A stretch of DNA of 8,377 bases from JBEVMS01 sp040508515 (GTDB taxonomy: Bacteria; Pseudomonadota; Gammaproteobacteria; Xanthomonadales; Rhodanobacteraceae). Shown here in pieces: positions 1 through 5,683 of the stretch. Positions within the stretch are counted from its first letter, which is position 1, and each line of letters begins with the position of its first letter. Location: NCBI GenBank assembly GCA_040508515.1, contig JBEVMS010000021.1, positions 1 to 8,377 of the forward strand, in the 5' to 3' direction. The notes below the pieces were generated by a model. It worked only from the letters and a program-made list of their open reading frames with translations, searched no databases and was not told the DNA's origin. Made by a program: the position numbers and the translations under genes.

Positions 1-574
1 CTTCGCGCCAGCGGTTGATCCGCTTGAGATCGTCGCCCTTGTGCCAAGGCGACTCGCGGTACTTGGACATTTGCTCGGGCAAGTCGCGATAGACGCCGCC
101 GGGCCGGTAATAGGTGGCGTGCATGCGCGCACCGGAAACGGCCTCATAGACGTCCATCAACTCTTCGCGTTCACGGAACGCGTAGAGGAACACCGCCATC
201 GCGCCCAGGTCGAGCGCGTTGGAACCCACCCACATCAGATGGTTCAAGATGCGCGTGATCTCGTCGAACATGGTACGGATGTACTGCGCGCGCTCCGGCG
301 CCTCGATCCCCAGCAGGGTTTCGATCGAGCGCACATAGGCGTGCTCGTTGCACATCATCGACACGTAGTCGAGCCGATCCATGTAACCGATCGACTGATT
401 GAACGGCTTGGATTCAGCCAGCTTTTCAGTGCCGCGATGGAGCAGCCCGATATGCGGATCGGCGCGCACGATGGTTTCGCCGTCCATCTCCAGCACCAGA
501 CGCAGCACGCCGTGCGCGGCCGGATGCTGCGGGCCGAAGTTCATCGTGTAGTTGCGGATTTCCTGCGCGGACAT
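1..574 (-). CDS. nuoD: NADH-quinone oxidoreductase subunit D (complex I 49 kDa subunit), 3'-truncated by window edge
   Basis: NuoD is a peripheral-arm subunit of respiratory complex I. With NuoB it forms the ubiquinone head-group pocket near cluster N2. The window holds the first 191 codons; the family is about 415 residues long, so the C-terminal half lies off the left edge. Visible motifs are FGPQHPAAHGVLR (residues 13-25), HIGLLHRGTEK (41-51), MDRLDYVSMMCNEHAY (65-80) and YYRPGG (155-160). His21 and Tyr70 match the quinone-binding His38 and Tyr87 of Thermus Nqo4: both are offset by 17, so the N-terminal region aligns without gaps. The ATG at 574 is chosen because a GGGAG Shine-Dalgarno (588-584) lies 9 bases upstream and the nuoC stop is only 3 bases away. 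The gene is separate from nuoC, unlike the fused nuoCD of enteric bacteria. It reads as an intact core gene. Confidence 0.97.
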   Translation of the reverse strand, partial: MSAQEIRNYTMNFGPQHPAAHGVLRLVLEMDGETIVRADPHIGLLHRGTEKLAESKPFNQSIGYMDRLDYVSMMCNEHAYVRSIETLLGIEAPERAQYIRTMFDEITRILNHLMWVGSNALDLGAMAVFLYAFREREELMDVYEAVSGARMHATYYRPGGVYRDLPEQMSKYRESPWHKGDDLKRINRWRE

Positions 575-577
575 CGA

Positions 578-1306
578 TTAATTCTCCCGCCACTTGTCGG
601 CAGCTTCGGCGTGGGCCTGATCAAGGTCGGCGTCGTTGCGGATGGTGCGCGGCACCAGCACGCGGGGCTGGATCGAAACCGGCTCGTAAATCACCCGTTT
701 GAGCGCCGGGTCGTAGCGCACTTCGACGTTGCCGATCAGCGGAAAATCCTTGCGGAACGGATGACCGACGAAACCGTAGTCGGTGAGGATGCGGCGCAGG
801 TCGGGATGACCGTCGTAGATGATCCCGAACAGATCGAACGCTTCACGCTCGAACCAGTTCACGCCCGGCCAGATCGCGGTCAGGCTGGGCAGCATCGGCA
901 GCGAGTCGTCCTCGCAGAACACCCGCAAGCGCAGCCGGCGGTTATGCGAAATGGACAGCAGATGCACCACCGAGGCGAACCGGCGCGGCATGCTGATATG
1001 GCGCGGACGGTCGGCCCAGGCGAAGCGTCCTTGCGCCTCGCCCTCGACGCCGCGCGAAAAGCTGTCGCCATCGCTGGTGTCGGTGTCCCACTCGGTCTGG
1101 CCATAGCCCAGGTAGTCCACGCCGGCTAGATCAACCAGTTCCGTAAAACGAAATTCGGCCTCGTCGCGCAGCGCGGTGGCTACCGCCAGCAGATCGGCGG
1201 CGGCCAGTTCAGCGGTCACTTCATTGCGCGCGACGCTGATCGACAGCGTGTCGCCGAACCGAGCGGTCAGGCGCCCGGCCAGCGAGTTGATTTGGGTATC
1301 GCTCAT
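578..1306 (-). CDS. nuoC: NADH-quinone oxidoreductase subunit C (complex I 30 kDa subunit)
   Basis: NuoC is a 242-residue peripheral-arm subunit that packs against NuoD at the quinone module and has no cofactor of its own. The family signature is clear: EREAFDLFGI at residues 153-162, then HPDLRRILTDYGF (167-179) and GHPFRKDFP (181-189). An acidic, low-complexity stretch at about residues 68-100 (YGQTEWDTDTSDGDSF and onward) separates the two halves of the fold and is longer than in the basic family. The reading frame stays open far upstream into nuoB. The real start is taken as the ATG at 1306, because AGAGG (1317-1313) sits 6 bases before it and the nuoB stop lies 11 bases upstream. The stop TAA at 580-578 is 3 bases from nuoD. 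The gene is co-transcribed with nuoB and nuoD. Confidence 0.97.
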   Translation of the reverse strand: MSDTQINSLAGRLTARFGDTLSISVARNEVTAELAAADLLAVATALRDEAEFRFTELVDLAGVDYLGYGQTEWDTDTSDGDSFSRGVEGEAQGRFAWADRPRHISMPRRFASVVHLLSISHNRRLRLRVFCEDDSLPMLPSLTAIWPGVNWFEREAFDLFGIIYDGHPDLRRILTDYGFVGHPFRKDFPLIGNVEVRYDPALKRVIYEPVSIQPRVLVPRTIRNDADLDQAHAEAADKWREN

Positions 1307-1317
1307 GCAGCGCCTCT

Positions 1318-1875
1318 TTAGGAACGCGCGATGGTGCTGGTACGACGAATTTTTTTCTGCAATTGCAGAATGCCGTGGATCAACGCCTCGGCCGTGGGCG
1401 GGCAGCCGGGCACGTAGATGTCCACCGGCACGATCCGATCGCAGCCGCGCACTACCGAATACGAATAGTGGTAATAGCCGCCGCCGTTGGCGCAGCTGCC
1501 CATCGAGATCACCCACTTGGGCTCGGGCATCTGGTCGTAGACCTTGCGCAAGGCCGGTGCCATCTTGTTGACCAAGGTGCCGGCCACGATCATCACGTCG
1601 GACTGGCGCGGGCTCGGACGGAAGACCACGCCGTAGCGATCGAGGTCCAATCGCGCCGCGCCGGCGTGCATCATTTCCACCGCGCAGCAAGCCAGGCCGA
1701 AGGTCATCGGCCACATCGAGCCGGTGCGCGCCCAGTTCATCAATGCGTCGACCGAAGTGGTGACGAAGCCATGCTGCATCACCGGGTTGTCGCCGGCCGG
1801 ACGCAGGATGTCATCGACCAGGTTCAGCGGCTGCGGGTTGTGCATCACCCGGCTGACGGAATCGATCACTCCCAT
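1318..1875 (-). CDS. nuoB: NADH-quinone oxidoreductase subunit B (cluster N2 subunit)
   Basis: NuoB is a 185-residue complex I subunit carrying the terminal [4Fe-4S] cluster N2, which passes electrons to ubiquinone. The four ligands are visible: the tandem Cys63-Cys64 (GLACCAVEMMH), Cys128 (MGSCANGGG) and Cys158 (VPGCPPT). RPSPRQSDVMIVAGT (86-100) is also typical of the family. The ATG at 1875 is preceded at 7 bases by a strong Shine-Dalgarno (GAAAGGAG, 1890-1883) lying inside nuoA. The frame is open further upstream, but that part overlaps nuoA and has no homology. A GTG two codons in (1869) is a possible alternative start. The first 10 bases overlap the end of nuoA, suggesting translational coupling. 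Confidence 0.97.
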   Translation of the reverse strand: MGVIDSVSRVMHNPQPLNLVDDILRPAGDNPVMQHGFVTTSVDALMNWARTGSMWPMTFGLACCAVEMMHAGAARLDLDRYGVVFRPSPRQSDVMIVAGTLVNKMAPALRKVYDQMPEPKWVISMGSCANGGGYYHYSYSVVRGCDRIVPVDIYVPGCPPTAEALIHGILQLQKKIRRTSTIARS

Positions 1876-2222
1876 TCCAGCGCTCCTTTCTTCCACACGT
1901 AAGCGAAACCGATCACCAGCAGCAGAAGGAACAGCGCCATCTCGATCAAGGCGATAAGCCCGATTTGCTGGAACACCACCGCCCACGGAAACAAAAAGGC
2001 GATTTCCAGGTCGAAGATGATGAACAGGATCGCCAACAAGTAGTAGCGGACGTCGAAACGCATGCGCGCATCTTCGAAGGCCTCGAAGCCGCACTCGTAG
2101 GGCGAAAGCTTGTCGGCGCCGGGCCGGCGCGGACCGGCCAGCAGCCCGATCGTCAGCAATACAACGCCGAGGCCAGTTGCGACACCGATAAAAAGCAGAA
2201 TGGGCCAGTATTCGGCAAGCAC
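1866..2222 (-). CDS. nuoA: NADH-quinone oxidoreductase subunit A (membrane subunit, ND3 homologue)
   Basis: NuoA is a 118-residue inner-membrane subunit of complex I, equivalent to mitochondrial ND3, located where the membrane arm meets the quinone module. Three hydrophobic helices are visible, at about residues 7-29, 59-80 and 86-109. The first loop holds the conserved SPYECGFE segment (40-47), with the Cys that in mammalian ND3 marks the active/deactive transition. FDLEIAFLFPW (70-80) is the usual acidic motif of helix 2. The start is a GTG at 2222; no in-frame ATG precedes it. A GGAGG Shine-Dalgarno (2238-2234) lies 11 bases upstream, rather far, and directly follows a small hairpin. This is the first gene of the nuo operon. 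It is separated from pilZ by 280 bases that contain a promoter candidate. Confidence 0.95.
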   Translation of the reverse strand: MLAEYWPILLFIGVATGLGVVLLTIGLLAGPRRPGADKLSPYECGFEAFEDARMRFDVRYYLLAILFIIFDLEIAFLFPWAVVFQQIGLIALIEMALFLLLLVIGFAYVWKKGALEWE

Positions 2223-2233
2223 GATGGAGCGTA

Positions 2234-2279
2234 CCTCCGCACCTTGCGGCGCATCAGTGACCGTTGGGGGAAAACGGTC
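2234..2279 (-). promoter_or_regulatory. nuoA 5' leader: two hairpins and the Shine-Dalgarno sequence
   Basis: Two inverted repeats lie just ahead of nuoA. The first has 7-bp arms, GACCGTT and AACGGTC (2279-2273 and 2265-2259), around a 7-base C-rich loop. The second has 5-bp arms with one G-U pair, GCGCC and GGTGC (2252-2248 and 2243-2239), closed by GCAA, a GNRA-type tetraloop. The Shine-Dalgarno GGAGG (2238-2234) follows the second hairpin with no gap. The structures are read directly from the sequence. A role in controlling nuoA translation is inference; I recognise no riboswitch family. Confidence 0.4.
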
Positions 2280-2389
2280 CGGGAATCTGGGTTTGGCGAC
2301 TCATGGACACCCATAAGCCGGCCGGCCTCGACATCCCATGTATAACCATGAGGAGTCGACCTTCCACGATTCAAGTTCGGGGATGCGAC

Positions 2390-2417
2390 ATTGTATCAGC
2401 GCCAAAGTGCTCCACAA
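2390..2417 (-). promoter_or_regulatory. Candidate sigma-70 promoter of the nuo operon
   Basis: On the minus strand, TTGTGG (2417-2412) is a weak -35 box and TACAAT (2395-2390) a good -10 box (5 of 6 to consensus), with a 16-base spacer. The bases before the -10 give TGATACAAT, which fits the extended -10 pattern TGnTATAAT and can compensate for a poor -35. Transcription would start near 2383, leaving a leader of about 160 bases before the nuoA GTG. It is the only convincing promoter-like site I found in the 280 bases between pilZ and nuoA. The assignment is by eye. Confidence 0.5.
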
Positions 2418-2430
2418 GCCTTGACTTCGA

Positions 2431-2447
2431 GCAAAGGCGACCTTTGC
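2431..2447. repeat. Perfect inverted repeat upstream of the nuo promoter
   Basis: The 17-base element GCAAAGG-CGA-CCTTTGC has perfect 7-bp arms and a 3-base centre. It ends 14 bases upstream of the candidate -35 box, so it could be an operator. On the plus strand it is followed, after 6 bases, by a run of six T (2454-2459), which resembles an intrinsic terminator, but no plus-strand gene would use it. On the minus strand, the direction of pilZ, no T-run follows the hairpin, so it is not a standard terminator for pilZ. Function unknown. Confidence 0.4.
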
Positions 2448-2502
2448 GGCACCTTTTTTGCAACTTCTCTAGCAATAGGCAACTAGACAATCATAGCGAC
2501 AT

Positions 2503-2859
2503 CTACATCGTCTGTGTGGGGCGCTCCGCGCTGAGCATGCCCGCCAAGATATTTTCGATCTTGCTGCGCGCCGCCTCGCCATCGGCCGAGTCGCTAAATT
2601 GCACGCCGATACCCGCGGTGCGATTGCCCTGGGCACCAATCGGTGTGACCCAAACCACCTTGCAGGCCACCGACAAACGCTCTGATTCATCGATCAACGT
2701 GATCAGCAGCACCACCTCATCACCCAGCGCGTAACGCTGTACGGTCGGCGCAAACAGCCCACCATATTTTAGGAACGGCATGTAGGCGCTGTAGAGATGG
2801 GCGGCGTCCTTGATCTTCAGCGAGATGATGCCCTGGCGTGGGCTAATGGTGGCGTTCAT
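2503..2859 (-). CDS. pilZ: Type IV pilus assembly PilZ protein
   Basis: This is a 118-residue stand-alone PilZ-domain protein of the type IV pilus class, needed for pilus assembly and twitching. In Xanthomonas it binds the PilB ATPase and the FimX EAL domain. Recognisable stretches are PRQGIISLKIKD (7-18), LYSAYMPFLKYGGLF (22-36), YALGDEVVLLITL (43-55), KVVWVTPIGAQGNRTAGIGVQF (67-88, in part) and the C-terminal ERPTQTM (112-118). As usual for this class, the RxxxR and D/NxSxxG c-di-GMP motifs are absent, so it probably does not bind c-di-GMP itself. The frame is open back to 3054, overlapping the deacetylase gene; that extension has no PilZ character. I chose the ATG at 2859. The ATG at 2868 (MPLMNAT) is an equally possible start, and neither has a strong Shine-Dalgarno. 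It lies 106 bases downstream of the deacetylase gene. Confidence 0.92.
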   Translation of the reverse strand: MNATISPRQGIISLKIKDAAHLYSAYMPFLKYGGLFAPTVQRYALGDEVVLLITLIDESERLSVACKVVWVTPIGAQGNRTAGIGVQFSDSADGEAARSKIENILAGMLSAERPTQTM

Positions 2860-2908
2860 GAGAGGCATCCAGTCGGCTGAGGTAGGCGGCGCCGTGCGTT
2901 GGTCCTGC

Positions 2909-2938
2909 ATGCTAGCGAGGCCAGGCTCGCGGCGTAAA
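2909..2938 (-). promoter_or_regulatory. Weak candidate promoter for pilZ
   Basis: In the gap between the deacetylase stop and pilZ, the minus strand shows TTTACG (2938-2933) and TAGCAT (2914-2909), 18 bases apart. Each hexamer matches the sigma-70 consensus at 4 of 6 positions. This is little better than chance in a 100-base gap. It is listed only because pilZ is separated from its upstream gene and may need its own promoter. Confidence 0.18.
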
Positions 2939-2965
2939 GCGACGGTATTTCGCACATCGCCCAGC

Positions 2966-3934
2966 TCAAAGCGCGCGCCAGCCCCAGTAGTCGAAAATCC
3001 ATGGCGACGGCAGTTCAAGCTCCAGCTTGGCAAATCGCGGCGGGCCAGGCTCAAGGCGCGCGTTCGCGGCCTGCCCCGCCCCCGTGTGACGCAGCGGTGA
3101 CTGCGCCCAGGGCCAGCGTTGCACGCGATCGATCTCGGCGACGGTTACCCGCAAAAAAGGCCACAACACGCGCGGCGGCTGCCACAGTGACTCGCTACCG
3201 ATGGCCGCATCGAGCAACTGATAGCTTTCCGGCCGGCTGGCGAAGCGGCGCACGCGCGCGCCACTCAAGAGCGTCTGGCTGACGTGCGCCTGCAAGGCGT
3301 GGAGCTTGCGCGCGGTCAGCGCGGCATCAGCGGGAACCGTCCAATGCCCGCCCGCTCGGCCACGATCCTTGCCATGAATCAGATAGGCCAGCAAGGGACA
3401 GTCCAGGCCCAGCTTAGCCAGTGCCAGACGCGCCAGCACGTGGCAAGTGCCGTGATCGGGATGATCGTCATCCAAGGACGGCAGCACGATCATGCTGGGT
3501 CGTGCGTGTGCGATCTGCTCCGCGACCGCATCCACCGCGGCAGCGCCGCGCTGTCGCAGCAGTCCGGTAAGTCCCATGTCCGGCCAGTTCAAGCTGATCA
3601 GTGCGCTGACCGGCACGCCCAATCGATCCAGCGCCTCAGTAACCTCGGTGCGCCGACGGTGCCCCCAACGCTGCCGCGCTGCCGCATTGATCCACACCCG
3701 GCGCTCCAGATAGCGCTGCGGCCAGGGGTTGTTGTCGCCATTGGTGAACAACACGATGCGCACTTCGCCACCGGCCTGGCGCACCTGCTGGATCAACGCG
3801 CCCGCGCCGATCGTCTCGTCATCCGGATGCGGCGCCAAAACCAGCAGGCGCGTATTCGCATCGATGCGGGGCTCCATCGCGTCGCCAACACCCGCGCCAC
3901 GTTGAGGGTGGATTTCTGCCATGAACGGGGACAT
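2966..3934 (-). CDS. PIG-L (LmbE-like) family deacetylase
   Basis: This is a putative zinc-dependent N-acetyl-sugar deacetylase of the PIG-L/LmbE family, whose members remove acetyl groups from GlcNAc-type sugars on lipids, thiols or antibiotics. With the ATG at 3934 it has 322 residues. The metal site is clear: APHPDDE (34-40, with His36 and Asp39) and the second motif DDDHPDH (155-161). After strand 2 comes TNGDNNPWPQRY (64-75), then RWGHRRRTEV (89-98), an arrangement seen in polysaccharide- or envelope-linked members. The last 90 or so residues extend beyond the core fold and are Pro/Arg/Trp-rich. There is no signal peptide or membrane helix, so it is probably cytoplasmic. The start is uncertain: GTG at 3937, ATG at 3934 (GAGG 4 bases before it), ATG at 3922 or ATG at 3877. 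The substrate cannot be told from the sequence. It sits between holB and pilZ, where relatives usually have no gene. Confidence 0.88.
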   Translation of the reverse strand: MSPFMAEIHPQRGAGVGDAMEPRIDANTRLLVLAPHPDDETIGAGALIQQVRQAGGEVRIVLFTNGDNNPWPQRYLERRVWINAAARQRWGHRRRTEVTEALDRLGVPVSALISLNWPDMGLTGLLRQRGAAAVDAVAEQIAHARPSMIVLPSLDDDHPDHGTCHVLARLALAKLGLDCPLLAYLIHGKDRGRAGGHWTVPADAALTARKLHALQAHVSQTLLSGARVRRFASRPESYQLLDAAIGSESLWQPPRVLWPFLRVTVAEIDRVQRWPWAQSPLRHTGAGQAANARLEPGPPRFAKLELELPSPWIFDYWGWRAL

Positions 3935-3937
3935 CAC

Positions 3938-4115
3938 ACCTCAGACAATTAATGGCTGACACAGACCACGCAAATCGAGCGACTTCATCCAGGCAAATCG
4001 ATCGCGGCAGCCACAGCCAAACGCCTTGCACATACCTTAACAAGGCCAACGCGAAGCGGCGCCAGCAACCTATCTCAACGTGGCCAAAGCGGCCGGAAAA
4101 CGCCAAACGCGCCAC
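3938..4115. other. Intergenic gap between holB and the deacetylase gene
   Basis: These 178 bases follow the holB stop. A minus-strand frame starting with GTG right after that stop runs into the deacetylase gene in another frame; its Trp/Arg-rich product looks like noise. A short GGCC-gcttt-GGCC inverted repeat occurs near 4080-4095, but without a T-run it is not a standard terminator. I found no tRNA, no convincing promoter, and no remnant of a recognisable gene or mobile element. Confidence 0.5.
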
Positions 4116-5048
4116 TCAACGCCAACGCGCGAGCAGCTCCAACAGCAACAAATCACTACGCAACGGGCCACGCAGTGCTTCCCGCGTGCGACTGGCGGCC
4201 AAGAACCAGTCGTTGAGCGCCTCCCCGTCCAGCGCACTACCCAGTTGCGCGCCACCGGGAGTAACGCGCGCCTTGGCTTCGTCGGCGGCGGCCTGGGCGG
4301 CGAACCACAAGCGCTGCTCGGGTGCACTGTCCAGCCAACGGCGCACCACGTCCATGGCCTCGCCGCGGCCGGCCGCCAGCGCCGCCAGATCCTTGCGCAC
4401 TTCGCGTCGACGCTCCAATGAACCGTCCTCGGCCAGTGCGCGCGCCAGCCCGGGATTGCCGCCGGCTGCCGCCAGCGCCTGTGCCGGCTCAGGCACCCCG
4501 AGCGCGCTCAGCCAGGCGATCGCCTGCGCGGCCTCGGGCAGTTGAAATTCAATCCGCTGGCAACGACTACGGATGGTCTGCGGCAACCGCCACGGCGCAT
4601 CGGCGACCAGCAGCAGCAGCGTCTGCGCGGAAGGTTCTTCCAAGGTTTTCAGCAGCGCATTGGCAGCGGCGACGTTCATCGCGTCGGCCGGCTCGATCGT
4701 GGCGATTTGCCAGCCGCCGAACTGGCTGACTTTGGCCAGTCGCGCCGACAGTTCGCGAATCTGATCCACCACGATCTCGCTGCGTTGCACGCCATCCTTG
4801 CGCACGCCGAAGCTCAGCGCGATCACGTCCGGGTGGGTGCCGGCCTGATACAGCAAGCAACTGCGGCATTCACCACAGGCGTCGCCATCGTGAGGATTCT
4901 GGCACAGCAATCCCTGCACCAGACGTTGGGCAAACGCGCGCTTACCCAGTCCTGCCGGGCCAGCCAGCAGCAGCGCATGCGGCATCGCATCGCGCTGACG
5001 GCGGGCCTGCAGGCGCTGCCACGGTTCGTCGTGCCAAGGCAGCGTCAT
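4116..5048 (-). CDS. holB: DNA polymerase III subunit delta'
   Basis: Delta' is an AAA+ family subunit of the replicative clamp loader, which opens and loads the beta sliding clamp. The 310 residues match family length. Visible features are a P-loop GPAGLGK (30-36), a four-Cys zinc site (Cys49, Cys58, Cys61, Cys64), AGTHPDV (69-75), the strongly conserved ANALLKTLEEP (129-139) and the SRC motif (161-163) that supports ATP hydrolysis in the neighbouring clamp-loader ATPase. In E. coli delta' the P-loop is degenerate; here the Lys is kept. The frame is open upstream through tmk, but the real start is the ATG at 5048, which overlaps the tmk stop as ATGA. The protein begins MTLPWHDEPWQRL, typical of delta'. 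No Shine-Dalgarno is obvious, fitting coupling to tmk translation. Confidence 0.97.
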   Translation of the reverse strand: MTLPWHDEPWQRLQARRQRDAMPHALLLAGPAGLGKRAFAQRLVQGLLCQNPHDGDACGECRSCLLYQAGTHPDVIALSFGVRKDGVQRSEIVVDQIRELSARLAKVSQFGGWQIATIEPADAMNVAAANALLKTLEEPSAQTLLLLVADAPWRLPQTIRSRCQRIEFQLPEAAQAIAWLSALGVPEPAQALAAAGGNPGLARALAEDGSLERRREVRKDLAALAAGRGEAMDVVRRWLDSAPEQRLWFAAQAAADEAKARVTPGGAQLGSALDGEALNDWFLAASRTREALRGPLRSDLLLLELLARWR

Positions 5049-5683
5049 GCCGGTGATCCGTCGAATAAACCCGCCAGCGCCGCCTGGGCCGCGGTCAACA
5101 CCTCTGCCGGTGCCGCACTGGCGTCGAGCAGGACGAAGCGCGCCGGTTCGGCGGCGGCGCGCGCACGATAGCTTTCGCGCACGCGCTCGAAAAAGGCGTC
5201 GTTCTCCACTTCGATACGATCGGCCTGCCCTCGTCCGGCGGCGCGCGCGCGCCCCAGCGCCACGGGTAAATCCAGCAGCAAGGTCAGGTCGGGTGTGACG
5301 CCGGCGCAGGCCCAGCTTTCCAGCTCTGCGATGCGTGCCGTCGGCTGACCGCGGCCACCGCCTTGGTAGGCATAGCTGGCGTCGACATAGCGATCGGCCA
5401 ACACCCACTGCCCCGCCGCCAGGGCCGGCTCGATCACCTCGCGCACCAGTTGCGCGCGCGCGGCGAACATCAGCAACAGCTCCGACTCCGCGCACATTCC
5501 GCGCATGGTCGCATCGAGCACGATCGCACGTGTCGCCTCACCCAACGGCGTGCCGCCGGGTTCGCGGGTCTGGATCAGGCGGGCGCCACGCTGTACGAGA
5601 TAGTCGCGCAGGCCGTTGAGCAAGGTGGTCTTGCCGGCCCCTTCGCCGCCTTCCAAGGTGATGAACTTACCGCGCTCGGTCAT
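5045..5683 (-). CDS. tmk: Thymidylate kinase (dTMP kinase)
   Basis: Tmk phosphorylates dTMP to dTDP with ATP, an essential cytoplasmic step in dTTP synthesis. The 212 residues match family length. Motifs: P-loop GEGAGKTT (13-20), substrate-binding TREPGGTP (39-46), DRYVDASYAYQGGGRG (97-112), and an Arg-rich lid around ARAAGRGQADR. The lid arginines and Gly/Ala-type P-loop fit the class II (E. coli-like) enzymes. An in-frame TTG at 5689 could also initiate, but the ATG at 5683 overlaps the mltG stop as ATGA, the same junction as every other one in this cluster, and gives the usual MTERGKFITLEG start. The 3' end overlaps holB by 4 bases in the same way. Confidence 0.97.
   Translation of the reverse strand: MTERGKFITLEGGEGAGKTTLLNGLRDYLVQRGARLIQTREPGGTPLGEATRAIVLDATMRGMCAESELLLMFAARAQLVREVIEPALAAGQWVLADRYVDASYAYQGGGRGQPTARIAELESWACAGVTPDLTLLLDLPVALGRARAAGRGQADRIEVENDAFFERVRESYRARAAAEPARFVLLDASAAPAEVLTAAQAALAGLFDGSPA

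Noticed and set aside
41..1129. Plus-strand open frame of 362 codons across nuoD and nuoC
   Set aside because: It is antisense to two certain genes, is rich in His, Arg, Val and Gln, and shows no family motif. Long antisense frames are common in GC-rich DNA.
2431..2459. Intrinsic terminator for pilZ
   Set aside because: The T-run lies on the plus-strand side of the hairpin, the wrong direction for pilZ, and no plus-strand gene precedes it.
2223..2502. Possible tRNA or small RNA gene between pilZ and nuoA
   Set aside because: I looked for a T-arm and acceptor pairing on both strands and found none; the hairpins present are too short to define an RNA gene.
2860..3054. N-terminal extension of pilZ back to 3054
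   Set aside because: The extension overlaps the 3' end of the deacetylase gene, and PilZ proteins of this class are about 117 residues, matching a start at 2859 or 2868.
3284..3952. Plus-strand open frame of 222 codons opposite the deacetylase gene
   Set aside because: Its composition mirrors the reverse complement of a GC-rich gene. It has no Shine-Dalgarno and no recognisable domain.
3819..4115. Minus-strand 98-codon frame starting right after the holB stop
   Set aside because: It runs into the deacetylase gene in another frame. Its start is a GTG touching the holB stop, and the product has no recognisable feature.
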